Shown: positions 43,107 to 52,617 of the stretch, in pieces
Layout of the letters: the number at the start of each line of letters is the position of its first letter
Position numbering within the stretch: the stretch's first letter is position 1
Assembly: GCF_014196715.1 (NCBI RefSeq)
Contig: NZ_JACIEF010000003.1
Span: 1,253,395 to 1,317,394, forward strand
Length of the DNA: 64,000 bases
Origin: Pedobacter zeae
GTDB lineage: Bacteria; Bacteroidota; Bacteroidia; Sphingobacteriales; Sphingobacteriaceae
Reading direction: 5' to 3'
Made by a program: the position numbers and the translations under genes
Notes under the pieces: generated by a model
Databases searched by the model: none
Told to the model about the DNA's origin: nothing
What the model saw: the letters and a program-made list of their open reading frames with translations, nothing else

Positions 43107-44366
43107 TTGATTGGAAATAGAAAGATTCCTTGGAGCAATATCTTAATTTATATAATTATGATTTGTGCTTTTTTGCCGAAACTCTTGATAAATGAGGGGA
43201 CAAACATCTATGTGCCAGAAATTTTCCTATTTCTCGGTATTATTTTTTTTGGATATAGACAATTTTTGGCGTATAAAGAGCAGAAGTTACTATTAATTAT
43301 GTTTAGTAGTATTTTATTCTTTTCTATCGTGGCGCAAATTAACATTGCTGATTTTTCTTCGATATTGAAAAGTTTTAAGGAATTACTTTATATCCCAATA
43401 ATTTATTGGGCATCTCGGATTAAAAATAGAGACAAAGTTTTAAAACATTTAGTTTTAATAGGATGCATAGCATTGGTGATAAATTTAGGTTTTTACATCA
43501 CAAATTTCTCACAGGAAAATACTATATGGTCCGGTGCAGAATCACTCAGCAGTGGTATGTCGAATAGAGCATTTGATTTGTCCACTTTGAAGTTAGTGCA
43601 ATTACCTGGTCTTGCTCACGGAATATGGGGCTCGTATTGTGTCTTAATTTTTATAGTGGCATGCTCTCTTTATAGTAATAAAAAAATTAACTTAACCCTG
43701 TTTTTAACTGTTGTTTTTTTATTTTCTGTTAATATGGTAATTTCCGTAAGTAGAGAAGCATTGCTAATTCTTAGTTTAATATTATTCTCTTACTTGTGGA
43801 TGCCTCAAAGGAAAAATATATATAAGTTTGTCATAATTTTTTGTACTGTAGGTCTTATTGCTGGTGTTTGGCTTTATGGAGAATCGTTACCGATAGTACA
43901 AAAGCTTGTTTATACGGCTAATTCTGTATCTGCTGATGGTACAGAGGGAAATATTCAACTACGGCTAAACACATGGGCTGCATATTTTCAATTTATTGGC
44001 GAAAATTTACAATACTTTTTTGCAGGTTTAGGACTTTCTCCCGATAACTTTTACAATCACGTTAAATATTTTTCAGAGGGACAAATTGTTTCTGTGCCTG
44101 AAAGTGCTTTGGTGTATATGCAGGCATATGGAGGTTTACTTTCCTCAATTTCAATAGTGATTTTATTTTGGATCGCCTATAAACAGATTAATACCCGATC
44201 AGAATATAAATTAATCAAGTATTTTTTCTTGGGTATACTTGTTACTAATTTGTTTAGTTCGGTGTCAATGTTTTCAGATTTATTATATGCCCATCTTTGT
44301 TTAGTTTATGGCCTAGTTGTTTTAAATAATGCATTTTATGAAAAAGGTAATACATATATCGGCTAG
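43107..44366 (+). CDS. wzy: Wzy-like O-antigen/capsule polymerase
   Basis: The 419-residue protein is polytopic, with about ten to twelve membrane helices and one larger periplasmic loop between residues 265 and 335 (TEGNIQLRLNTWAAYFQF, LSPDNFYNHVKYFSEGQIVSV), the Wzy_C/O-antigen ligase layout. It should join flipped repeat units into chains. Low sequence conservation is normal for Wzy, so the name rests on topology and context. The start is uncertain: the frame opens with a TTG at 43107, and the first ATG (43158) lies inside the first helix, so TTG or a nearby non-ATG codon is favoured. It overlaps the following GT gene by 29 bases. Confidence 0.8.
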   Translation: MIGNRKIPWSNILIYIIMICAFLPKLLINEGTNIYVPEIFLFLGIIFFGYRQFLAYKEQKLLLIMFSSILFFSIVAQINIADFSSILKSFKELLYIPIIYWASRIKNRDKVLKHLVLIGCIALVINLGFYITNFSQENTIWSGAESLSSGMSNRAFDLSTLKLVQLPGLAHGIWGSYCVLIFIVACSLYSNKKINLTLFLTVVFLFSVNMVISVSREALLILSLILFSYLWMPQRKNIYKFVIIFCTVGLIAGVWLYGESLPIVQKLVYTANSVSADGTEGNIQLRLNTWAAYFQFIGENLQYFFAGLGLSPDNFYNHVKYFSEGQIVSVPESALVYMQAYGGLLSSISIVILFWIAYKQINTRSEYKLIKYFFLGILVTNLFSSVSMFSDLLYAHLCLVYGLVVLNNAFYEKGNTYIG

Positions 44367-45429
44367 AGCAGATTTAGGAGGTGGGCCACGACATATCCAA
44401 TATCTCCTTAATAAAATATTGCTAGCTATTGATTGTTATATTGCGTGTCCTGATCAAAAGCCATTTATAGATATTTATGAGTCTATATTAAATAAGAATA
44501 AGATCCATATAATACCTTTTAGGTCATTAAGTTTAAATTCATTATTTACTCTTAGACGTTTTATAAGACATAATGATATCGATATCATTCATTGTCATGG
44601 CAAAGGTGCAGCAGTTTATGGTAAGCTTTTAAAATTTTTAAATAGACGATTATTGCTAGTTTATACTCCTCATGGTATACACGTAGATAGTTACAGCCCT
44701 TTTCAAAAGAAACTTTACAAACTATATGAATTTGTATCCTCTAATTTATTTAATCACATTATTTATGTATCAAAATCGGAGGCCGATCAAGCACGTCGTG
44801 AGTCGCTATTCTCAAAGTGTAATTATACCATAATTCCGAACGGTGTACCAGAATTAAAACAATCGAATTTTTACGATAAAAACAGTCTGAAAGAAAGCCT
44901 TTTCAAGCATCCAAAAAACAAATTAATTGTTACATTAAGTCGATTCGATTTTCAAAAAAATATGGCGGAAACGTTTCAGATTGCATTGAGTATGCCACAG
45001 TATAATTTTCTTTGGATTGGAGATGGACCAGATTTTAAAGAGCTGCAAGAGAAACTCGAATCCGAGGGAATTAGTAATATTAATATGATTGGCACTAAAG
45101 ATGTTGTAGCGGAATATTTGCTTGCAAGTGATTTATATTTGAGCACAGCCAGATGGGAGGGAATGCCTTTAGCATTACTTGAAGCTCTTTCTGCCGGATT
45201 GCCAATAGTTGCATCTAATGTTGTGGGCAATAAAGATGTAGTTTCAGAAGATGTTGGCTATTTATATGAATTACACAATATAGATGATGCAATTCATAAA
45301 ATTGAAATGGCTTTTGAAAAAGATTTTTCTAATGTTGACATAAAAAAGTTTTTCTTTGATAATTTTTCTTCTGATAAAATGGCTAATGATGTTTTAAAAA
45401 TATATAGTAATTTAAAAAATGGTAATTAA
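44338..45429 (+). CDS. Glycosyltransferase family 4
   Basis: The 363-residue GT-B enzyme has ISARADLGGGPRHIQYLL at the N terminus, DIIHCHGKGAAVYGKLL near residue 85, LVYTPHGIHVD near 108 and the donor domain with LSRFDFQKNMAE near 200, WIGDGPDFKELQ near 225 and the EGMPLALLEALSAGLPIVAS E-x7-E motif near 282. This is a retaining GT4 enzyme acting on the cytoplasmic lipid-linked repeat unit. An ATG three codons earlier (44329) is also possible; MKKVIHIS fits the family better. It overlaps both neighbours (29 and 11 bases). Confidence 0.9.
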   Translation: MKKVIHISARADLGGGPRHIQYLLNKILLAIDCYIACPDQKPFIDIYESILNKNKIHIIPFRSLSLNSLFTLRRFIRHNDIDIIHCHGKGAAVYGKLLKFLNRRLLLVYTPHGIHVDSYSPFQKKLYKLYEFVSSNLFNHIIYVSKSEADQARRESLFSKCNYTIIPNGVPELKQSNFYDKNSLKESLFKHPKNKLIVTLSRFDFQKNMAETFQIALSMPQYNFLWIGDGPDFKELQEKLESEGISNINMIGTKDVVAEYLLASDLYLSTARWEGMPLALLEALSAGLPIVASNVVGNKDVVSEDVGYLYELHNIDDAIHKIEMAFEKDFSNVDIKKFFFDNFSSDKMANDVLKIYSNLKNGN

Positions 45430-46543
45430 CATAGTATGTGCTTGGTATGAAGTTGGTATGCGGCACTATTCGTTTAGTGTACTTAAAAATTTATCTGATC
45501 TATTACCAAAAGAATATCAATTAAAAGTAACCTTGGTTTTAAGGAATGAGGTTGTTAATTATCCTGAGCTATCTCAATTAAGTAATCTTAATATCAACTA
45601 TCTTGTAATTAAGAATCCAATATTAAATATATTATCAAAAATTTTTCCAATTATTTTTGATAATTATATTTTAAGAAAGATAAAAGCGGATAGATCAGAT
45701 CTACTATATATACTTTTTGGCGGACTGTTTTTTAAAAATATTCATTCTTTTAAGAAGATAGTTAAAGTACTTTATACCATTCATGATCTTAATCCTCATG
45801 AAAAGAATAAATCTTCAATTAAAGACCATATATTATCAAGGTTGGAGAATAAACGTGATGGTAATTTAGTAAAAGAATCAAACTATCTATTAACGAATTC
45901 AAAAGGACAATACGATCAACTAATGCACTTGGTTGATCCTAAAAATGTATTTTTTGCTGAAATGCCATCTCTGATAAATAGCCAGATTAGTGATGGAACT
46001 TTAAAAGTTCCTGAATTAAGCGGAGAGCAGGACTACATACTTTTTTTTGGAAGAATTGATAAATATAAAGGCCTAGATATTCTAATTAATACTCATTTAA
46101 GTTCTGGCGTGCAAACTAAATTGGTGATTGCAGGCAGTGGAAAGTTTTGGTTTGATGTACCAAAAGCTGATAATATAATATTAATCAATAGATATATAAA
46201 GGATGAGGAATTTAAAGATTTATTTGTAAAAGCAAAATTATCCGTAATGCCATACATTTCCATTACACAAACATCTTTGATCTCTATTCCTTTTTATTTT
46301 CAATGCCCAGTAATATTCTCAGACATTGATGCGTTTAGAGCGTTAACGGAAGAGTGTGGCTCTCTTATTTGTGATTTTAACAATCTTTCTGATTATAAGA
46401 TTAAAATAAATAGCCTAGTTGATCAACATTTATGTGCAAGTATCGTTTTAAAACAGAATGATTTTTATGATAGGATTTATAATCCAAAAAGATTTACTAA
46501 GACAATGCAATCAATCTTCGATTATATTTACATTGATAAATAG
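45419..46543 (+). CDS. GT-B glycosyltransferase with variant donor motif
   Basis: The 374-residue protein resembles GT4 enzymes: YTIHDLNPHEKN near residue 120, LTNSKGQYDQL near 158, a donor domain with LFFGRIDKYKGLDILI near 210 and LVIAGSGKFWF near 240. In place of the usual E-x7-E motif it has PYISITQTSLISIPFYFQCPVIFSD, as in a subgroup of GT4-like enzymes with a TQ-S motif. Donor and acceptor are unknown. It overlaps the preceding GT gene by eleven bases and lies in the most AT-rich part of the locus. Confidence 0.8.
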   Translation: MVINIVCAWYEVGMRHYSFSVLKNLSDLLPKEYQLKVTLVLRNEVVNYPELSQLSNLNINYLVIKNPILNILSKIFPIIFDNYILRKIKADRSDLLYILFGGLFFKNIHSFKKIVKVLYTIHDLNPHEKNKSSIKDHILSRLENKRDGNLVKESNYLLTNSKGQYDQLMHLVDPKNVFFAEMPSLINSQISDGTLKVPELSGEQDYILFFGRIDKYKGLDILINTHLSSGVQTKLVIAGSGKFWFDVPKADNIILINRYIKDEEFKDLFVKAKLSVMPYISITQTSLISIPFYFQCPVIFSDIDAFRALTEECGSLICDFNNLSDYKIKINSLVDQHLCASIVLKQNDFYDRIYNPKRFTKTMQSIFDYIYIDK

Positions 46544-46545
46544 TT

Positions 46546-47760
46546 ATGAGGACTTTCATGTATTCTCTCACATTATTTTTCATCCTGCAATTAAATTCTC
46601 TTTTTGTAAGGGGGAATGAGATTAATCTAATTAAATTTGGAGCAGACAATACAGGGAAAATTGATGTATCACTAGTATTTCAAAATGCATTGAAATTATT
46701 ATCAGGTATGAAAGGAGGAGGAACACTCCAATTACCTGAAGGAGTTTATTTATTGAAATATCCTGTTTTTGTTCCAAGTAATATAAAAATAATAGGCAAA
46801 GGAAAAAAAACAATAATAAAAGCAAATATTAGTATTTCCGAAGGTAGATGTGCGTTTGTTGTTGGAAACTCTTACGAATGGAATTCCAATGTCATTCATA
46901 ATTTTAGATTGAAAGGTAAGAGAGGATGGCCGAGGAATACTGCTTTTAAGGATATTTTAATGGGTGAGGGACTTAATCTTAGGAGCGCTGATAATCGCAT
47001 TCGAACAAGAAAATCTTCTATAGAAAATATAATGATTATTTTCGATTATAAAGGTTGTAAAAGTAATTGGGGAGGGTATGGAATTCAATTTAGTAACGCG
47101 GCCGATTGCTCAGCTAAAAATATATGGACAATGTATGCTTGCCAAGCCATTGGAATTGGATCTGATACCCCGCCTTCTTCTCCAGCCTGTGTTAATATTC
47201 ATTGTTCAAATATTTATGTTGTGCGTCCTGACTCAATTCGTACCTATTTTGCAATTGGAATGATTGCAAATAGTAATAATTGTAGTATTACTAATTCAAA
47301 ATCTTTGTATCAATGTACTGAAAACAGTAAAGATGGATCCATCGTTTCAATGAACTTCACAAAGAATTGTAGTATTCGAAATATACAAGCTAATGTTGGA
47401 AGGACGGAAACCTCAGAAGGTGTTTTTTTAAATAACTCTTATGGAGCGATTGTAGAAAATATAACTATAAATAACGCTAAAAAAGGAATTGCGATTTCCT
47501 TTACCGACTTTGATAGCTTGCTAAAGAATAGTTTGTCAAAAAATAAATTTAACTATGTTATAGTAAAGAATTCGGATGTCGCACTTCTTATATTATCAAA
47601 ATTCAATATTTTTAACAATTTTATTTCTCAGAATTGTAAGTCAGATCTTGAGTTTAATACAAATGCTACTAATAATATTTTTTATGTGCAAAAAACAAAT
47701 TTTCTAAGTAGATATTTCAAAAATAAGGATTGGTTTGAAAAAAATAATGAAATAAATTAA
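46546..47760 (+). CDS. Secreted right-handed beta-helix protein, pectate-lyase-3/GH28-like
   Basis: The 404-residue protein has a signal peptide (hydrophobic residues 5-20) and then INLIKFGADNTGKIDVSLVFQNAL, the start of the pectate lyase superfamily 3 fold, with GGGTLQLPEGVYLLKYPVFV and IKIIGKGKKTII. Repeating N-x-I/F and NNCSI-type turns (NSNNCSITNSKS, KNCSIRNIQAN) mark the coils of a right-handed beta-helix. Such proteins in capsule loci may cleave or trim the polymer or modify it in the periplasm; catalytic residues cannot be assigned by eye. It is the only predicted secreted enzyme in the operon core and is followed at once by a GT gene (one-base overlap). Confidence 0.75.
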   Translation: MRTFMYSLTLFFILQLNSLFVRGNEINLIKFGADNTGKIDVSLVFQNALKLLSGMKGGGTLQLPEGVYLLKYPVFVPSNIKIIGKGKKTIIKANISISEGRCAFVVGNSYEWNSNVIHNFRLKGKRGWPRNTAFKDILMGEGLNLRSADNRIRTRKSSIENIMIIFDYKGCKSNWGGYGIQFSNAADCSAKNIWTMYACQAIGIGSDTPPSSPACVNIHCSNIYVVRPDSIRTYFAIGMIANSNNCSITNSKSLYQCTENSKDGSIVSMNFTKNCSIRNIQANVGRTETSEGVFLNNSYGAIVENITINNAKKGIAISFTDFDSLLKNSLSKNKFNYVIVKNSDVALLILSKFNIFNNFISQNCKSDLEFNTNATNNIFYVQKTNFLSRYFKNKDWFEKNNEIN

Positions 47761-48872
47761 TGAAAGTAGCAATAATACAGGAATGGCTTACAACTATGGG
47801 CGGTTCTGAAAAAGTAGTTCAAGCTATCGCTGATATATATCCTCAGGCTGATATTTTTACTTTGGTTGCGGACAATAAACTAGTTATGGAATTAGGGTTC
47901 GAGCACAAAAAAATTACGACTTCAATTATCCAAAAGTTGCCTTTCGGCTTAAAGAAATATAAAACCTATTTACCCCTTTTCCCATTTGCTATTGAGCAAT
48001 TCGATTTAAGTGAATATGATTTGATTATATCTTCAAATCATGCCGTGTCGAAAGGTGTATTGACGACAAATGAACAGTTGCATATTACCTATTGTCATTC
48101 TCCCATCCGTTACGCATGGGATTTACATCATCAATATCTAAAAGAAGAAGGTTTAGGTTTTGGAATTAAGGGATTATTAGCAAGATACTTTTTACATCGC
48201 ATTAGGATTTGGGACTTTATATCTTCTGTCAGGCCAGATTATTATGTTAGCAATTCTAATTTTATTGCCAATCGAATCAATAAGGTTTATCAGAAGAACG
48301 CTACAACAATATATCCACCAATTGAGATTGACGATTTTGTATTGGAGACAAGTAAAGATGATTACTATATTACATCTTCAAGGATGGTTCCTTACAAGAA
48401 AATTGATTTAATTGTTGAGGCATTTACGAAAATGCCTGATAGAAAATTAGTTGTAGTCGGGGATGGACCTGATTATAAGAAAATTAAAAGCAAAGCCGGT
48501 AGTAATATTACATTTGTTGGTTATCTATCATTCAAGGAATTAATTAAAAAACTGCAAAAAGCTAGAGCATTTGTATTTGCAGCGATTGAAGATTTTGGAA
48601 TGTTACCCGTGGAAGCCCAAGCCTGCGGTACACCTGTAATTGCTTTGGGTAAAGGAGGAAGTTTAGAAACGGTAAAACATGGTATAACAGGTATTCTGTA
48701 CCCAGAACAGACTATCGAGTCATTAATTGCCGGTGTAAAAGAATTTGAAACGTATAGTTTTGATCCTTTAACTGTTCGTACTCATGCAGAAACATTTGGG
48801 ATTAAAGAATTTAAAAAGAAATTTTCAACTTTTGTTGAGGAAAAGCTGACAGAAAAAAATATACAAAAATGA
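47760..48872 (+). CDS. Glycosyltransferase family 4 (WbaZ-like)
   Basis: The 370-residue GT-B enzyme starts with MKVAIIQEWLTTMGGSEKVVQ, typical of WbaZ/mannosyltransferase-type GT4 enzymes, with ITYCHSPIRYAWDLHHQYL near residue 110 (conserved in this group), SNSNFIANRINKVY near 162, SSRMVPYKKIDLIVEAF near 205, VVGDGPDYKKI near 230 and DFGMLPVEAQACGTPVIALG near 280 with both donor-binding Glu residues. The neighbouring manC suggests a GDP-mannose donor, which is inference. It overlaps the next epimerase gene by four bases. Confidence 0.88.
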   Translation: MKVAIIQEWLTTMGGSEKVVQAIADIYPQADIFTLVADNKLVMELGFEHKKITTSIIQKLPFGLKKYKTYLPLFPFAIEQFDLSEYDLIISSNHAVSKGVLTTNEQLHITYCHSPIRYAWDLHHQYLKEEGLGFGIKGLLARYFLHRIRIWDFISSVRPDYYVSNSNFIANRINKVYQKNATTIYPPIEIDDFVLETSKDDYYITSSRMVPYKKIDLIVEAFTKMPDRKLVVVGDGPDYKKIKSKAGSNITFVGYLSFKELIKKLQKARAFVFAAIEDFGMLPVEAQACGTPVIALGKGGSLETVKHGITGILYPEQTIESLIAGVKEFETYSFDPLTVRTHAETFGIKEFKKKFSTFVEEKLTEKNIQK

Positions 48873-49843
48873 ATCATTTAATTTTTGGAGGTTCTGGTTT
48901 TATTGGAACCCATTTAAAAAGATATATCAACAATACCTTATCTCTGCCGGATAAGGTATTTAGTTATGATATTCGTAAAAAAGTGAGTGATGACTTTAAT
49001 ACCCTTGATATTAGGAAGCCTATCAGTATAAATGTCAGCAACATTGGCGATAGTATTATATACAATCTTGCAGCTGTGCACACTACACCTGGTCATCCTG
49101 ATCATGAATATTTTGAGGCAAATATATATGGTGCTCAAAACGTATGCGATTTCGCTCGTAAAAACAACATTAACACTATTGTTTTTACCAGTTCTATAGC
49201 CCCTTATGGTGCCTCTGAGGAATATAAAACCGAGGAAACTTTACCTATGCCGAATACACCTTATGGTATTTCGAAATTAACTGCTGAATATATTCATAAG
49301 TTATGGCAGGCTGAGGATCCTGAAAACCGAAAACTTGTGATTGTTAGACCCGGAGTTGTTTTTGGAAAGCAGGAAGGGGGGAATTTTACTAGATTATATA
49401 ATTCATTAAAAAAAGGGTTTTTCTTTTATCCGGGCAGAAAAGATACGATTAAAGCTTCTGTCTATGTAAAAGATGTGGTGCGAATATTATATGAAGCAGG
49501 GCAAAAAGAAAAACCTGGACATGTTACCTATAATTTAACTTATTTCCCTGCGCCTACCATCCAAAAAATATGTGAAACGATGGCAGAAGCTACCGGTGTA
49601 AAGCCTCCAAAAATTCTAGTTCCAGGCTGGGCTCTAAAAGCGGCTGCAGGCGGAGCTTATTTTGGAGCAAAAACTTTAGGGAAAAAAATTAGCGGTATTC
49701 ATCCAGACCGGGTGAAGAAATTGATGATTTCGACTAACATTTCGGGTGAGAAACTTGATCGATCTCCATATAAATTACAATTTTCGTTAAAAGAAGCACT
49801 GGAAGATTGGTACAGGGACTGTGAAAAAACCGGACTTTATTAA
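48869..49843 (+). CDS. NAD-dependent epimerase/dehydratase (extended SDR)
   Basis: The 324-residue SDR has LIFGGSGFIGTHLKRYI at the N terminus, IYNLAAVHTTPGHPDHEYFEAN near residue 65, FTSSIAPYG near 105 and PYGISKLTAEYI (Tyr/Lys) near 131, with IVRPGVVFGKQEGGNFTR near 160. The HTTPGHPDHEY pattern is seen in a Bacteroidota group found in polysaccharide clusters. It is a candidate for a 4-epimerase or 4-ketoreductase acting on a GDP- or UDP-sugar, for example the product of gmd, but the substrate is not determined. It is translationally coupled to the GT4 gene before it. Confidence 0.82.
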   Translation: MNHLIFGGSGFIGTHLKRYINNTLSLPDKVFSYDIRKKVSDDFNTLDIRKPISINVSNIGDSIIYNLAAVHTTPGHPDHEYFEANIYGAQNVCDFARKNNINTIVFTSSIAPYGASEEYKTEETLPMPNTPYGISKLTAEYIHKLWQAEDPENRKLVIVRPGVVFGKQEGGNFTRLYNSLKKGFFFYPGRKDTIKASVYVKDVVRILYEAGQKEKPGHVTYNLTYFPAPTIQKICETMAEATGVKPPKILVPGWALKAAAGGAYFGAKTLGKKISGIHPDRVKKLMISTNISGEKLDRSPYKLQFSLKEALEDWYRDCEKTGLY

Positions 49844-49854
49844 TATCTTAAAAC

Positions 49855-50943
49855 ATGAGTAAAAATACATATGTATTGATCATGGCCGGAGGTGTGGGCT
49901 CACGCTTTTGGCCAAAAAGCCGTAATCATTTTCCGAAACAGTTTATTGATATTTTAGGCATTGGTAAATCTTTATTACAGCTCACTTATGAGCGTTTTTT
50001 AAATATTTGTTCGAATGAGCAAATATTTATTTTAACTAACGAAACCTACGCTGATTTGGTTGTCGAACAATTACCTGCTGTATTAAAACCTAATATTCTT
50101 TTAGAACCAAGCCGTAATAATACGGCGCCTTGTATCGCTTACGCGATTTATAAAATTGGTCAACTAAATCCTGAAGCCAATATTGTGGTTGCGCCCTCCG
50201 ATCATTTAATTTTGAAAGAGAAAGTATTCTTAAATAAAGTAGAGCAAGCGTTGGACTTTAGTTCGAAGCACGATGCTTTATTAACTTTAGGGATTACGCC
50301 AACCAGGCCAGACACCGGGTATGGTTATATTCAATATCAGGAATCTGATAGCAAAAGCCAAGCTGAAATAAAAAAGGTTAGTGCTTTTATGGAAAAACCC
50401 ATTTTAACCAAAGCAGAAGAATATTTAAAAAGTGGAGATTATGTATGGAATGCCGGAATATTTATTTGGTCAGTAAGGTCTTTAAAGAAAGCATTTGAGC
50501 AATATGCCCCAGAAATCGCTACATTGTTTGAATCAGGCCTACCTTTTTATAACAGCCCTGATGAAATAAAATTCATTAGCCAAAATTACCCGTTAAGCCC
50601 AAATATTTCTATTGATTATGCAATCCTGGAAAAGGCAGATAATGTCTACACCATCCCAGCTGATATCGGTTGGTCTGATTTGGGTACCTGGGCCTCGTTA
50701 CATGCAGTTGGAGAAAAGGACGCAGCCAATAATATGGTTAATTTAGATAAGATTAATTTGAAAGAGACTTCTAACTGTATTATTCATTTGCCTAAGGATA
50801 AAGCGGCAGTAATCAGGGGGTTGGAAAATTATATTATTGTGGATGATGGCGAGGTGCTCTTAATCTATCCAAAATCGGATGAACAGGAAATTAAGCAGGT
50901 TGCCAAAGATATGGTCGCCCAGCATGGAATAAAATACGCTTAA
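49855..50943 (+). CDS. manC: Mannose-1-phosphate guanylyltransferase
   Basis: ManC makes GDP-mannose from GTP and mannose-1-phosphate. The 362-residue protein has VLIMAGGVGSRFWPKSRNHF near residue 6, FPKQFIDILG, ILLEPSRNNTAPCIAYAI near 80, VVAPSDHLI near 104, FMEKP near 176, YVWNAGIFIWS near 199 and ADIGWSDLGTWASL near 273. It is the short form without the phosphomannose isomerase domain, normal for Bacteroidota. It feeds gmd (21 kb upstream) and probably a mannosyltransferase. It ends the long operon; a terminator follows 23 bases after the stop. Confidence 0.95.
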   Translation: MSKNTYVLIMAGGVGSRFWPKSRNHFPKQFIDILGIGKSLLQLTYERFLNICSNEQIFILTNETYADLVVEQLPAVLKPNILLEPSRNNTAPCIAYAIYKIGQLNPEANIVVAPSDHLILKEKVFLNKVEQALDFSSKHDALLTLGITPTRPDTGYGYIQYQESDSKSQAEIKKVSAFMEKPILTKAEEYLKSGDYVWNAGIFIWSVRSLKKAFEQYAPEIATLFESGLPFYNSPDEIKFISQNYPLSPNISIDYAILEKADNVYTIPADIGWSDLGTWASLHAVGEKDAANNMVNLDKINLKETSNCIIHLPKDKAAVIRGLENYIIVDDGEVLLIYPKSDEQEIKQVAKDMVAQHGIKYA

Positions 50944-50966
50944 TTGATCTGCCGTAAAACATTAAG

Positions 50967-50994
50967 AAGTTTACATTTACTGTAAACTTTTTTT
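50967..50994 (+). terminator. Rho-independent terminator of the main polysaccharide operon
   Basis: Nine-base perfect stem AAGTTTACA / TGTAAACTT (50967-50989) with a five-base loop and a run of T. Confidence 0.9.
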
Positions 50995-51213
50995 GTATCT
51001 ACTTATTTGCAAGATCCATCGACTATTTTCAAGTATATGAAGACTCTTATTATTCATGTCTTTTTTAAAGTTTATATTGTCCGATTATTAGTAGTTTTTA
51101 ATTTGTTTATGATTATTTAACTTTGAATTCAGAATTTGGGCATCAATTTTGTTCATTATGGTTTCATTTAAAACAAAAACAATACATAACTGTTTAGTTT
51201 TCCCTTAAGGCCT

Positions 51214-52605
51214 ATGCAAACACGTTACTTATTTATTCTAAAATATATTTTGCCGATAACTGACCTCATTATGGTCAATATTGTATACTTTTTTGCCTAC
51301 CAGTTTACAGCCTACATGGGTAAAGCTGTGAGCTCGGAATTGCAATGGCATTACGTAGTGGTGTGTAATTTAATCTGGATAGTAAGCACTACGAGTTTTG
51401 GTTTATACAGTGAATATGGATCGCGCAGGATAGAGCGGATTTATAGGGGTACCTGGAAAAGCGTAGTTTTACATGCGGTGTTATTTTCCATTTATCTATT
51501 TTTTTCTAAACAGAATGATTTCTCGAGATCTTTTCTTGTTGTCTTTTATGGTATGCTTGCCATTTTATTTTTGGTAAACCGTTTTATTGGTACCTCATTT
51601 CAATTTTTACTTTTTAATCACTTACGTGGCGTTAAATCGGTAGCCATTATGGGTAACAATGCAACAGGTTTACAGTTAGCGAGTTATTTCGAAAAGCAGC
51701 GATATATTGAATTTCATGGTTTTATTAATGATGTAGCAGATGATTATTTAGACCGCAATGGTCAGATTTCTGATGCGGTTGGAAGACAGTTTAAAATGGC
51801 GGTTGAGAAAGGAATTAAAGATATCTATGTAACCATTGCACCAGAACGAATGGCGGATATGACGTTATTAACTGAAGAGGCCGAACGTCAATGTGTAAGA
51901 TTAAAGTTTATTCCAGATATTAGTGGAGCCTTATTGTCGCCTTATACGGTAAGTTATTTAGGAAACGAATTTCCTGTTATTTCTCTTAGGTCGGAGCCTT
52001 TAGAGAAAATTCATAACCGGTTTAAAAAGAGAGTGATTGATGTGGTATTTAGCGGCCTGGTGATTCTTTTTGTATTGAGCTGGTTATACCCGATTATTGC
52101 TATTCTGATTAAAATGCAGAGTAAGGGTCCTGTTTTATTTAAACAACTACGAAGCGGACGTGATGATGAGCCATTCTGGTGTTTTAAGTTCAGAAGCATG
52201 CGCATGAATTCGGATAGTGATAAAAGGCAGGCGAGCAAAAATGATGATCGCATTACGCCTATAGGGAAGTTTTTAAGGAAATCCAGCTTAGATGAATTAC
52301 CACAATTTTTTAATGTATTTATGGGGCACATGAGTGTTGTTGGCCCACGTCCGCATATGTTGAGCCATACCGAACAATATAAAGGGATAGTAGATCAGTT
52401 TATGGTTCGACATTTTTTAAAACCAGGTATTACAGGTTGGGCACAGGTAAACGGTTACCGTGGCGAAACCAAAGAAGATTACAAAATGGTAAAACGGGTA
52501 GAACACGATATCTGGTATTTAGAAAACTGGAGCGCCATGTTAGATGTAAAGATTATTTTTATGACTGTAATTAATATGGTAAAAGGTGAAGAAAATGCCT
52601 ATTAG
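51214..52605 (+). CDS. wcaJ: Undecaprenyl-phosphate glucose phosphotransferase (WcaJ/WbaP type)
   Basis: This enzyme starts repeat-unit assembly by moving a hexose-1-phosphate to undecaprenyl phosphate. The 463-residue protein has four or five N-terminal membrane segments, a central CoA-binding-like domain (VAIMGNNATGLQLASYFEKQ near residue 142) and the C-terminal bacterial sugar transferase domain with FKKRVIDVVFSGLVILF near 268, FKQLRSGRDDEPFWCFKFRSMR near 310, SLDELPQFFNV near 353, GHMSVVGPRPHM near 368 and KPGITGWAQVNGYRG near 407. The domain pattern is that of TIGR03023; glucose as the sugar is inferred from family members. It has its own transcription unit after the operon terminator. 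Confidence 0.93.
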   Translation: MQTRYLFILKYILPITDLIMVNIVYFFAYQFTAYMGKAVSSELQWHYVVVCNLIWIVSTTSFGLYSEYGSRRIERIYRGTWKSVVLHAVLFSIYLFFSKQNDFSRSFLVVFYGMLAILFLVNRFIGTSFQFLLFNHLRGVKSVAIMGNNATGLQLASYFEKQRYIEFHGFINDVADDYLDRNGQISDAVGRQFKMAVEKGIKDIYVTIAPERMADMTLLTEEAERQCVRLKFIPDISGALLSPYTVSYLGNEFPVISLRSEPLEKIHNRFKKRVIDVVFSGLVILFVLSWLYPIIAILIKMQSKGPVLFKQLRSGRDDEPFWCFKFRSMRMNSDSDKRQASKNDDRITPIGKFLRKSSLDELPQFFNVFMGHMSVVGPRPHMLSHTEQYKGIVDQFMVRHFLKPGITGWAQVNGYRGETKEDYKMVKRVEHDIWYLENWSAMLDVKIIFMTVINMVKGEENAY

Positions 52606-52617
52606 CAATAACTCATG

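Noticed and set aside
45419..46543. Pseudogene call for the GT with no E-x7-E motif
   Set aside because: The frame is full length and the TQ-S variant motif occurs in a subgroup of GT4-like enzymes, so loss of function is not implied.
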